Assembly (NCBI GenBank): GCA_018055565.1
Contig: JAGPHI010000068.1
Span: forward strand, 1-6,002
Direction of reading: 5' to 3'
Origin: Oscillospiraceae bacterium
GTDB lineage: Bacteria; Bacillota; Clostridia; Oscillospirales; Ruminococcaceae
Length of the DNA stretch: 6,002 nucleotides
Translations under genes and position numbers: made by a program
In this document: positions 1-5,118 of the stretch, piece by piece
Position numbering within the stretch: position 1 is the stretch's first letter
Layout: each line of letters opens with the position of its first letter
The notes under the pieces: model-generated
Told to the model about the DNA's origin: nothing
The model's database searches: none
Seen by the model: only the letters and a program-made list of their open reading frames with translations

Positions 1-720
1 ATGATGAATCGCCGCGCCGCCGAGCTTGGCATGACGCACACGCATTTTATCAACGCCTGCGGCCTTGACGAGCCAGGACATTATTCCAGCGCACGTGATG
101 TGGCATTGATGTCGCGCGAGCTGTTAAAGCACAAGGATGTGCTAAAATACACAAATATTTGGATGGATTCGCTGCGCGGGGGCGCAACACAGCTTGTAAA
201 TACCAATAAGCTTTTAAAAAGCTATTCCGGCATCACAGGCCTTAAAACAGGTACCACAGGGCAGGCAGGCCGCTGCATTTCTGCCACGGCAGAGCGCGAG
301 GGCATGGGGCTTGTTGCGGTGGTGCTGGGCGGTGTAACCAGTGAAGAGCGCTTTACAGCGGCGATGGAGATGCTGGATTATGGCTTTGCCAATTACGAAG
401 CGGTGGCCTTTCCGCCCGTGGCCGGTGCCGCCACAAGCCTGCCTGTAGCGCTTGGCGCTGAAAAGGAAGTGGCGCTGGTATACCACACGCCCGAAAAGGT
501 GCTGGCCAAAAAAGGCAGCGGCGCAAGCCTTTGTGCCACGCTTACGCTGCCGCAAAAGCTGTCTGCACCTGTGCAAAGCGGTGTAGAGGTGGGCGCAGTA
601 ACGCTGAAAAGCGGCGAAACCGTGATTGCTTCTTACCCCATTGTAACGGCAAAATCGGTGGATAAGATGGATTTCAACACTGGCATCAAGCTGCTTTTTG
701 ACGCGCTTACAGCACTGTAA
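1..720 (+). CDS. dacF: D-alanyl-D-alanine carboxypeptidase (DacF/PBP5 family), 5'-truncated
   Basis: This is the C-terminal 239 residues of a serine-type D-Ala-D-Ala carboxypeptidase (peptidase S11), an exported enzyme that trims the terminal D-Ala from peptidoglycan stem peptides. The first visible codons are internal: the LGM...T.F.N..GL block (residues 9-22) normally lies mid-domain, so the signal peptide, the SxxK nucleophile motif and the SxN motif lie upstream of the window. The third active-site motif is present as KTGTT at residues 82-86, preceded by the usual substrate-pocket strand. Residues about 135-230 fit the beta-rich PBP5 C-terminal domain. The protein ends almost at once after that domain, in a short stretch (NTGIKLLFDALTAL) that could be a minimal amphipathic anchor; family members often carry a longer one. 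Family assignment is firm. The choice of dacF over dacA or dacB is inferred from resemblance to clostridial proteins usually given that name. Confidence 0.9.
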   Translation: MMNRRAAELGMTHTHFINACGLDEPGHYSSARDVALMSRELLKHKDVLKYTNIWMDSLRGGATQLVNTNKLLKSYSGITGLKTGTTGQAGRCISATAEREGMGLVAVVLGGVTSEERFTAAMEMLDYGFANYEAVAFPPVAGAATSLPVALGAEKEVALVYHTPEKVLAKKGSGASLCATLTLPQKLSAPVQSGVEVGAVTLKSGETVIASYPIVTAKSVDKMDFNTGIKLLFDALTAL

Positions 721-739
721 TTGATTTTTTATTTTACAA

Positions 740-776
740 GAAAGAGGTTTGCACCAATCGGCTGCAAGCCTCTTTC
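740..776 (+). terminator. Long hairpin after the carboxypeptidase gene, possible terminator
   Basis: The arms 740-753 (GAAAGAGGTTTGCA) and 763-776 (TGCAAGCCTCTTTC) pair over 14 bp with one G-U wobble, around a 9-nt loop. The hairpin starts 20 nt after the stop codon, which suits a transcript end. The downstream side (GCTTGTGCC) has no U-run, so it is not a canonical intrinsic terminator. The T-rich stretch lies upstream instead (722-735). It may act as a 3' stabilising or imperfect termination hairpin. Confidence 0.5.
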
Positions 777-817
777 GCTTGTGCCAATCAAACACATAAA
801 TTTTATCACTTGTCGGC

Positions 818-846
818 TTGACAGTTTGCCCCCTTTCCTATATATT
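818..846 (+). promoter_or_regulatory. Sigma-A (sigma-70-type) promoter upstream of pgi
   Basis: A perfect -35 box TTGACA (818-823) is followed after exactly 17 bp by TATATT (841-846), one mismatch from the -10 consensus. The predicted start of transcription is near 853, giving a leader of about 165 nt before the pgi start codon. The position between the hairpin at 740-776 and pgi fits a new transcription unit for pgi and the P-loop gene behind it. Confidence 0.8.
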
Positions 847-887
847 TAGTATAGAACAAATTTACATTTGCGAAAGACAAGGATAGG

Positions 888-939
888 GCAAAAGCTTGAA
901 GGCCATGCTTTCAAGCTTGGGCTTTGCAGGCAGCTTTTT
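888..939 (+). promoter_or_regulatory. Structured segment of the pgi 5' leader, function unknown
   Basis: A 12-bp stem (892-903 with 907-918, one G-U pair) closes a CAT triloop. It can be extended outward by GCAAA (888-892) pairing with TTTGC (923-927) across an internal loop. An alternative fold exists: AAGCTTG (913-919) can pair with CA (927-928) and AGCTT (932-936) through a 3-nt bulge, ending in a short U-run at 935-939. The two folds exclude each other because both use 913-918. That is the layout of an attenuator, but the second fold is weak. I recognise no known riboswitch or T-box consensus. The structures are visible in the sequence; the regulatory role is inference. Confidence 0.4.
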
Positions 940-998
940 CAAATAAGCAATTTTTGCAAAAGAATATTGTTTTTTGTAAAGCAGCCGCAATCCCTCGG

Positions 999-1007
999 AA
1001 AGGAAAG
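999..1007 (+). promoter_or_regulatory. Ribosome binding site that fixes the pgi start
   Basis: The purine-rich AAAGGAAAG lies 9 nt before the ATG at 1017. The in-frame upstream TTG at 924 has no comparable site and would add 31 residues unlike any Pgi N-terminus. The site therefore decides for the ATG at 1017. Confidence 0.8.
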
Positions 1008-1016
1008 AATGTTACT

Positions 1017-2351
1017 ATGAGCGTTCGTTTTAACGATAAACACCTAAAAGGCTTTGTGTCCGCAAGCGAATTTACCGCGATTTATCCGCAGGTGCAGCTT
1101 GCGCATACACAATTATTGGAGAAAACAGGCCCCGGCAATGATTTTCTTGGCTGGGTAGATTTGCCCGAAAATTATGATAAAAACGAGTTTGCGCGCATTG
1201 TAAAAGCGGCCGAAAAAATCCGCAAAGATTCTGCGGTGCTCGTTGTAATCGGCATCGGCGGCAGTTATCTTGGCGCACGTGCGGTGATAGAGGCTGTAAA
1301 AGGCACTTTGTACAATTGCACTTGCAAGGATACGCCGCAGATTTTTTATTGCGGCAATTCCATTAGCTCTGGCTATTTAAAAGAGGTGCTCGCGGCGTGC
1401 GAGGGCAAGGATATCAGCGTTAATATTATTTCCAAATCCGGCACCACCACGGAGCCGGCGGTGGCTTTCCGCATTTTTAAAGAGCTTTTAGAAAAAAAAT
1501 ATGGCAAAGACGGCGCAAAAGCGCGCATCTATGCCACCACCGATAAGGCGCGCGGCACGCTGAAAGAGCTTGCCGACAAAGAAGGGTATCAAACCTTTGT
1601 TGTGCCCGACGATGTGGGCGGGCGATATTCGGTGCTGACGGCGGTTGGCCTTTTGCCCATCGCGGCGGCTGGCATCGACATTGATGCGCTGATGCGCGGC
1701 GCACAAAACGCGCGCGCGGCCTTTGCCGCATGCACCCCCCAAAACGATTGCTATCGTTATGCCGCTGCGCGCAATATCCTGTATCGCAAGGGCAAAAGCG
1801 TAGAGCTTTTGGCCGCATACGAGCCTAATTTCACCATGATGAACGAATGGTTTAAGCAGCTTTACGGCGAAAGCGAGGGCAAGGACTGCAAGGGCCTTTT
1901 CCCCGCAAGCGTTGTGTTCTCCACAGATTTGCACTCAATGGGCCAATTTGTGCAGGATGGCGCGCGCATTATGTTTGAAACCGTTGTGGATATCCAAGCG
2001 CCCACCGAAGAGCTTTTTATTGAAAAAAGCGCCGATAATTTTGACGGGCTGGATTTCCTTGCGGGGCAAAACATGAGCATTGTAAACCGCAAGGCTATGC
2101 AGGGCACTATATTGGCACACACCGAAGGCGGCGTGCCCAATATCCTGTTAGAGGTAGATGCGCTGGATGCCGAAAACATTGGCTATCTTGTGTATTTCTT
2201 TGAAAAGGCTTGCGCCATTTCCGGCTATATGCTGGGTGTAAACCCGTTTGACCAGCCCGGCGTGGAAAGCTACAAGAAAAACATGTTCGCGCTGCTTGGC
2301 AAGCCCGGCTACGAGGCCGAAAAGGCGCGCCTTGAAGCCCAATTACAGTAA
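1017..2351 (+). CDS. pgi: Glucose-6-phosphate isomerase
   Basis: Cytoplasmic enzyme of glycolysis and gluconeogenesis that interconverts glucose 6-phosphate and fructose 6-phosphate. The 444-residue length matches the short Pgi form of Bacillota (about 450 aa). Two SIS sugar-isomerase domains are recognisable. Motifs seen: [12 protein letters not shown] (79-89 region) and [10 protein letters not shown] (139-148) for phosphate binding; PGI signature 1, [14 protein letters not shown] (198-211); YGESEGK (283-289), whose first Glu is at the position of the catalytic base; STDLHSMGQ (302-310) with the ring-opening His at 306; and signature 2 ending [10 protein letters not shown] (411-420) with the conserved Lys 420. 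The enzyme looks complete and active. The start at 1017 is chosen for its ribosome binding site and family N-terminus. It is served by the promoter at 818-846 and followed after 39 nt by the P-loop gene, with no convincing terminator between, so the two are probably co-transcribed. Confidence 0.97.
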   Translation: MSVRFNDKHLKGFVSASEFTAIYPQVQLAHTQLLEKTGPGNDFLGWVDLPENYDKNEFARIVKAAEKIRKDSAVLVVIGIGGSYLGARAVIEAVKGTLYNCTCKDTPQIFYCGNSISSGYLKEVLAACEGKDISVNIISKSGTTTEPAVAFRIFKELLEKKYGKDGAKARIYATTDKARGTLKELADKEGYQTFVVPDDVGGRYSVLTAVGLLPIAAAGIDIDALMRGAQNARAAFAACTPQNDCYRYAAARNILYRKGKSVELLAAYEPNFTMMNEWFKQLYGESEGKDCKGLFPASVVFSTDLHSMGQFVQDGARIMFETVVDIQAPTEELFIEKSADNFDGLDFLAGQNMSIVNRKAMQGTILAHTEGGVPNILLEVDALDAENIGYLVYFFEKACAISGYMLGVNPFDQPGVESYKKNMFALLGKPGYEAEKARLEAQLQ

Positions 2352-2390
2352 CCACACCGGATGGTGTTAAAATAAAGGAGGTATTCCTAT

Positions 2391-2795
2391 ATGATTAAAC
2401 TGATCGTTGGCGGCAAAGGCTCCGGCAAAACCAAAGCTATGATTGACATGATCAATTCCGCTGCGAAAACTACTCCCGGCAATATCGTGTGCATTGAAAA
2501 ATCCATGAAGCTCACTTATGATATTGACCATGCGGCACGTCTGATTGACGTAGACGAATACAAAATCAACGGCTATGCCATGCTGTATGGCTTTGTGGCA
2601 GGCATTTTGGCAGGCAACTACGATATCGTTGAGGTTTATATCGACGGCGTTTTAAAAATCGGCAATCAGGATATCGACGGCCTTGCAAAGCTTTTGCAGG
2701 ATTTGGATGTTTTGGCTGGCGAAAACATTAAGCTGGTGCTTACGGTATCGCAAGATCAGCAGCTTTTACCCGAAGGCGTTAAACAATATCTCTAA
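2391..2795 (+). CDS. Small P-loop NTPase-like protein of unknown function
   Basis: A 134-residue protein with a textbook Walker A motif almost at its N-terminus (GGKGSGKT, residues 7-14, right after a short hydrophobic strand). A later hydrophobic strand ends in Asp (IVEVYID, 79-85) and could serve as Walker B. A further strand (IKLVLTVS, 113-120) fits the remainder of a minimal P-loop fold. There is no signal peptide or membrane segment, so it should be cytoplasmic. It resembles a small clostridial family that, from memory, is often labelled hypothetical or 'twitching motility protein PilT'. That label is doubtful: the protein is far shorter than PilT (about 350 aa) and I see none of PilT's Asp/His boxes. 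The start is secure: AAAGGAGG at 2374-2381, 9 nt before the ATG. It follows pgi closely and is closed by the terminator at 2837. Binding of ATP or GTP is a reasonable inference; the function is unknown. Confidence 0.85.
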   Translation: MIKLIVGGKGSGKTKAMIDMINSAAKTTPGNIVCIEKSMKLTYDIDHAARLIDVDEYKINGYAMLYGFVAGILAGNYDIVEVYIDGVLKIGNQDIDGLAKLLQDLDVLAGENIKLVLTVSQDQQLLPEGVKQYL

Positions 2796-2836
2796 TCGCG
2801 GTGCGCGGCGGGTAATGGGCAAAAAGCAGAAGTCCG

Positions 2837-2865
2837 TTGGCGGGGGCTTGCCCCCGCCAATTTTA
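2837..2865 (+). terminator. Strong rho-independent terminator
   Basis: A 10-bp, very GC-rich stem (TTGGCGGGGG at 2837-2846 with CCCCCGCCAA at 2851-2860) closes a CTTG tetraloop and is followed at once by TTTTA. It lies 41 nt after the P-loop gene and before the next promoter, marking the end of the pgi/P-loop transcription unit. Confidence 0.9.
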
Positions 2866-2891
2866 TTGTGCTTTCGCCTAAAAATTCACGC

Positions 2892-2920
2892 TTGACATTT
2901 TATACAATTGCGGTTATAAT
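2892..2920 (+). promoter_or_regulatory. Perfect-consensus sigma-A promoter for yceD-rpmF
   Basis: TTGACA (2892-2897) and TATAAT (2915-2920) are both exact consensus boxes separated by the optimal 17 bp. The predicted start is near 2927, giving a leader of only about 20 nt with GAGGA (2936-2940) 7 nt before the ATG at 2948. A very strong constitutive promoter suits genes needed in proportion to ribosome synthesis. Confidence 0.93.
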
Positions 2921-2947
2921 AATTTAGCAACCTTTGAGGATAGAATT

Positions 2948-3433
2948 ATGCTGTTAGACATTCGCAAAATTTTCAATACCTATGATGCCCCCGTTAAGCA
3001 CAGCCTTACGGTGGATTTAAGCAAAGCGGATTTTCAAGGTTACACAGTGCCCACACCCGCAAGTGTACAGGCAGTGCTTTCACTGGATGGCAGCGTTTTG
3101 TCGCTGGACATCAGCGTGCATGCTGTGCTTTGCGCCGATTGTGCCCGTTGCACAGACCCCTTAACGCAAACGATAGAAACGCATCGCGTTTATCTGTTGC
3201 GCAAAGAGGATATGCTGATGGAAGACACGGAGCTTACCTTTACCCCTGACGGCAAGCTGGATTTGCAAGAGCTTGCATATACCGAGCTGGTGCTTGAAGT
3301 TCCCACAGTGCTGCTGTGCAGCGATACCTGCGAAGGGCTTTGCCCGGTTTGCGGCCAAAAAAAAGCGCTTGGATGCTCTTGCGCGGTTTCGGCTGTGGAC
3401 GAAAGGCTTACAATATTGAAACAACTGCTATAG
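2948..3433 (+). CDS. yceD: YceD/DUF177 family protein, large-subunit rRNA accumulation factor
   Basis: A 161-residue protein of the DUF177 family (YceD in E. coli, YlbN in Bacillus), cytoplasmic and linked by family knowledge to 23S rRNA accumulation and 50S assembly. Diagnostic features: the central CARC pair (Cys65 and Cys68, with an extra Cys62), the acidic DLQELAYTELVLEVP block (105-119), and the C-terminal LCSDTCEGLCPVCGQ stretch (123-137) typical of Gram-positive members. Nine cysteines in two clusters (62/65/68 and 124/128/132/135/143/145) suggest metal binding, which is inference. The gene sits directly upstream of rpmF, the classic arrangement for this family, 48 nt apart with no terminator between. 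It is transcribed from the consensus promoter at 2892-2920. Family assignment is firm; the molecular mechanism is not known from sequence. Confidence 0.92.
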   Translation: MLLDIRKIFNTYDAPVKHSLTVDLSKADFQGYTVPTPASVQAVLSLDGSVLSLDISVHAVLCADCARCTDPLTQTIETHRVYLLRKEDMLMEDTELTFTPDGKLDLQELAYTELVLEVPTVLLCSDTCEGLCPVCGQKKALGCSCAVSAVDERLTILKQLL

Positions 3434-3466
3434 TTTTTATTAACTATTTCGTAGTGATTCACACAT

Positions 3467-3474
3467 GAGGAGGT
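3467..3474 (+). promoter_or_regulatory. Ribosome binding site that fixes the rpmF start
   Basis: GAGGAGGT lies 7 nt before the ATG at 3482. An in-frame GTG at 3473 overlaps the site itself and so cannot be the start. L32 proteins begin MAVPKRK, which agrees with 3482. Confidence 0.9.
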
Positions 3475-3481
3475 GCTTAAA

Positions 3482-3664
3482 ATGGCAGTACCAAAGAGAA
3501 AAGTTTCCAAGGCGAGACGTGATAAAAGACGTTCCTCTGTGTGGAAGTTGACTGCGCCCACACTGGCAAAGTGCACACAGTGCGGCGAATATAAACTTCC
3601 CCATCAAGTATGCGGCAATTGCGGCTACTACAAGGGCAAGGAAGTCATTAAAAAGGAAGCGTAA
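3482..3664 (+). CDS. rpmF: Ribosomal protein bL32
   Basis: A 60-residue basic protein of the large ribosomal subunit. It begins with the hallmark MAVPKRKVSKARRDKRRS and continues into a four-cysteine zinc ribbon: CTQC at 31-34 and CGNC at 44-47. It is therefore the zinc-containing (C+) form, not the cysteine-free paralogue made under zinc limitation. Length is normal for the family (about 55-60 aa). It is the second gene of the yceD-rpmF unit, has a strong ribosome binding site at 3467-3474 and ends at an intrinsic terminator 14 nt after its stop codon. I see no zinc-responsive operator. Confidence 0.98.
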   Translation: MAVPKRKVSKARRDKRRSSVWKLTAPTLAKCTQCGEYKLPHQVCGNCGYYKGKEVIKKEA

Positions 3665-3678
3665 TCTTCCTTAATCGC

Positions 3679-3714
3679 AAAAGGGGAGGGAGTAATCCTT
3701 CCCCTTTTATTTTT
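3679..3714 (+). terminator. Strong rho-independent terminator after rpmF
   Basis: The arms 3679-3691 (AAAAGGGGAGGGA) and 3696-3708 (TCCTTCCCCTTTT) form a 13-bp stem with one G-U pair around a GTAA loop, followed by ATTTTT. It ends the yceD-rpmF unit. DUF512-der expression therefore needs either read-through or its own promoter. Confidence 0.93.
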
Positions 3715-3728
3715 CATTTACGCGCCAG

Positions 3729-3762
3729 CGCTTTCGCGTGCATACTTTGGCATGCAAAAGCG
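3729..3762 (+). repeat. Bulged inverted repeat upstream of the DUF512 gene
   Basis: CGCTTT (3729-3734) pairs with AAAGCG (3757-3762) and TGCAT (3739-3743) with ATGCA (3752-3756). This leaves a 4-nt CGCG bulge on the left arm and an 8-nt loop. It lies in the only gap (3715-3805) that could hold a promoter for DUF512-der, where I see no good -35/-10 pair. It could be an operator or an RNA hairpin; no function is shown. Confidence 0.35.
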
Positions 3763-3787
3763 GCGATATTCTATCATGCAATGCAGC

Positions 3788-3799
3788 GGAAAGGCAGGG
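3788..3799 (+). promoter_or_regulatory. Ribosome binding site supporting the DUF512 start at 3806
   Basis: GGAAAGG (3788-3794), followed by a second purine patch AGGG (3796-3799), lies 6-11 nt before the ATG at 3806. The earlier in-frame ATGs at 3752 and 3776 have no purine-rich site at a workable distance. Confidence 0.6.
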
Positions 3800-3805
3800 C
3801 CTTTT

Positions 3806-5104
3806 ATGGCAGTAAAAATACAAGATGTGGAAAAGGGCTCTCCGGCGGCTGCCGCAGGGCTAAAGGCAGGCGCCACGCTGTTAAGCGTGGATGCAAACGA
3901 AATTAACGATATGCTGGACTATGGCTTTTACACCCAGCACGAAAAGCTGGATTTAGCCGTCATGCAAATGGGCAAGCTGTCGTACCTGCACATCGAAAAG
4001 CAAGAGCAGCAGGATTTGGGCTGTGTGTTTGAAAGCTATTTGATGGACAAAAAGCATAGCTGCAAAAACCATTGCATGTTCTGCTTTATAGACCAAAACC
4101 CTAAGGGCATGCGCGAAACCATTTATTTTAAAGATGACGACGAGCGTTTATCCTTTCTGTTTGGCAATTACGTCACCCTCACCAATTTTAAAGACCACGA
4201 AGTGCAGCGCATCAAAAAGATGCATATTTCGCCCATTAATATTTCCGTGCACACGATGAACCCCGCGCTGCGCGTGCGCATGCTTGCCAACAAAAATGCA
4301 GGGGACGTGCTGCGCTATATTGACGAGCTGGCCGAGGCCGATATTAAAATGAACTGTCAGCTGGTTTTGTGCCGCGGCGTAAACGATGGCGATGCCCTGC
4401 GCGAAACGCTGGATAAGCTTTCAGCGCTTTATCCCGCGGTGCAAAGCATCGCGGCGGTGCCAAGCGGCCTTACCAAATACCGCGAGGGGCTGTATCCGCT
4501 GGAACCCTACGATAAAAACAGCGCGCTCGAGGTTTTGCAAATTTTAGAAGAATACGGGGCACAATATCTACAGCGCTTTGGCACGCGCCTTGTATATCCT
4601 GCCGATGAATGGTATCTTCTGGCGCAAAAGCCGATTCCCATGAGCGACTTTTACGAGGAATTTCAGCAGCTTGAAAACGGCATCGGCATGTGGCGCTTGT
4701 TTCATGACGAATTTATGGCCGCGCTGGCCGTTCCGCCGCGCGTGGTGCTGCCCCGCGCCGTGGATATCGCCACGGGGGAACTGGCATATCCGCTGATACA
4801 GGCCTTGTGCAAGGAGCTGCAAAAAAAATGCAAAAACGTGTCTGTGCAGGTGCACGCTATAAAAAACGAGTATTTTGGCGGCAATGTTACGGTGTCGGGC
4901 CTTGTAACAGGCACGGATATCATTCGGCAGCTGTCTGGCAAGATGAAAAGCCGCGTTCTCGCCATTCCCGAAAACATGCTGCGTGAAGAAAAAGACCGTT
5001 TTTTAGACGATGTTACGATTAAAGACGTGGAACGCGCGTTGAAATGCAAGGTGCGCATACTTTCGCTGGACGGCGCCGAAATGCTGAAAGGCCTTGTTAA
5101 ATAG
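3806..5104 (+). CDS. DUF512 family PDZ / radical-SAM-like Fe-S protein
   Basis: A 432-residue cytoplasmic protein. An N-terminal PDZ-like domain (about 1-60, with VEKGSPAAAAGLKAGATLLSVD) is followed by a CxxxCxxC cluster (Cys86, Cys90, Cys93) of radical-SAM type, which would hold a [4Fe-4S] cluster. Then come the family blocks KDDDERLSFLFGNYVTLTNF (109-128), ISPINISVHT (141-150), PSGLTKYREGL (219-229) and the C-terminal YFGGNVTVSGLVTG (356-369). These match the DUF512 family of putative Fe-S oxidoreductases, whose reaction and substrate are unknown. The start at 3806 is chosen because family members open with a MAVKI-like sequence directly before the PDZ motif and because of the purine-rich site at 3788; a start at 3752 would add 18 unrelated residues. 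The gene is followed by der after 14 nt, almost certainly one operon, which suggests but does not prove a link to ribosome assembly. Nothing looks broken. Confidence 0.9.
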   Translation: MAVKIQDVEKGSPAAAAGLKAGATLLSVDANEINDMLDYGFYTQHEKLDLAVMQMGKLSYLHIEKQEQQDLGCVFESYLMDKKHSCKNHCMFCFIDQNPKGMRETIYFKDDDERLSFLFGNYVTLTNFKDHEVQRIKKMHISPINISVHTMNPALRVRMLANKNAGDVLRYIDELAEADIKMNCQLVLCRGVNDGDALRETLDKLSALYPAVQSIAAVPSGLTKYREGLYPLEPYDKNSALEVLQILEEYGAQYLQRFGTRLVYPADEWYLLAQKPIPMSDFYEEFQQLENGIGMWRLFHDEFMAALAVPPRVVLPRAVDIATGELAYPLIQALCKELQKKCKNVSVQVHAIKNEYFGGNVTVSGLVTGTDIIRQLSGKMKSRVLAIPENMLREEKDRFLDDVTIKDVERALKCKVRILSLDGAEMLKGLVK

Positions 5105-5118
5105 AAAGGAAAAATCAC

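Noticed and set aside
214..795. 193-aa open frame on the minus strand
   Set aside because: It is antisense to the carboxypeptidase gene, rich in Cys, His and Arg as expected of a shadow frame, has no family resemblance and spans the hairpin at 740-776.
867..930. Cyclic-di-GMP or other known riboswitch in the pgi leader (GGGCAAA motif)
   Set aside because: Only the short GGGCAAA string matches; the remaining conserved positions and helices of the GEMM class are absent, and no T-box or other class consensus is seen.
924..1016. N-terminal extension of Pgi from a TTG at 924
   Set aside because: The 31 extra residues do not resemble any Pgi N-terminus, fall in a hairpin-rich leader and lack a ribosome binding site; the ATG at 1017 has one.
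1477..1934. Two overlapping open frames on the minus strand within pgi
   Set aside because: pgi is intact with all its motifs over the same bases; these frames have no ribosome binding site or recognisable domain.
2354..2367. Terminator between pgi and the P-loop gene
   Set aside because: The stem is only 5 bp (ACACC with GGTGT) and has no U-run, so it is too weak to separate the two genes.
2683..2895. 70-aa + strand frame overlapping the end of the P-loop gene
   Set aside because: It runs through the terminator stem at 2837-2860, has low-complexity content and no ribosome binding site.
3473..3481. GTG start for rpmF at 3473
   Set aside because: The GTG overlaps the ribosome binding site; L32 begins MAVPKRK at 3482.
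3752..3805. Extended start of the DUF512 protein at ATG 3752 or 3776
   Set aside because: Neither has a purine-rich site at proper spacing, the ATG at 3752 lies inside the inverted repeat, and the family begins with the MAVKI-like segment at 3806.
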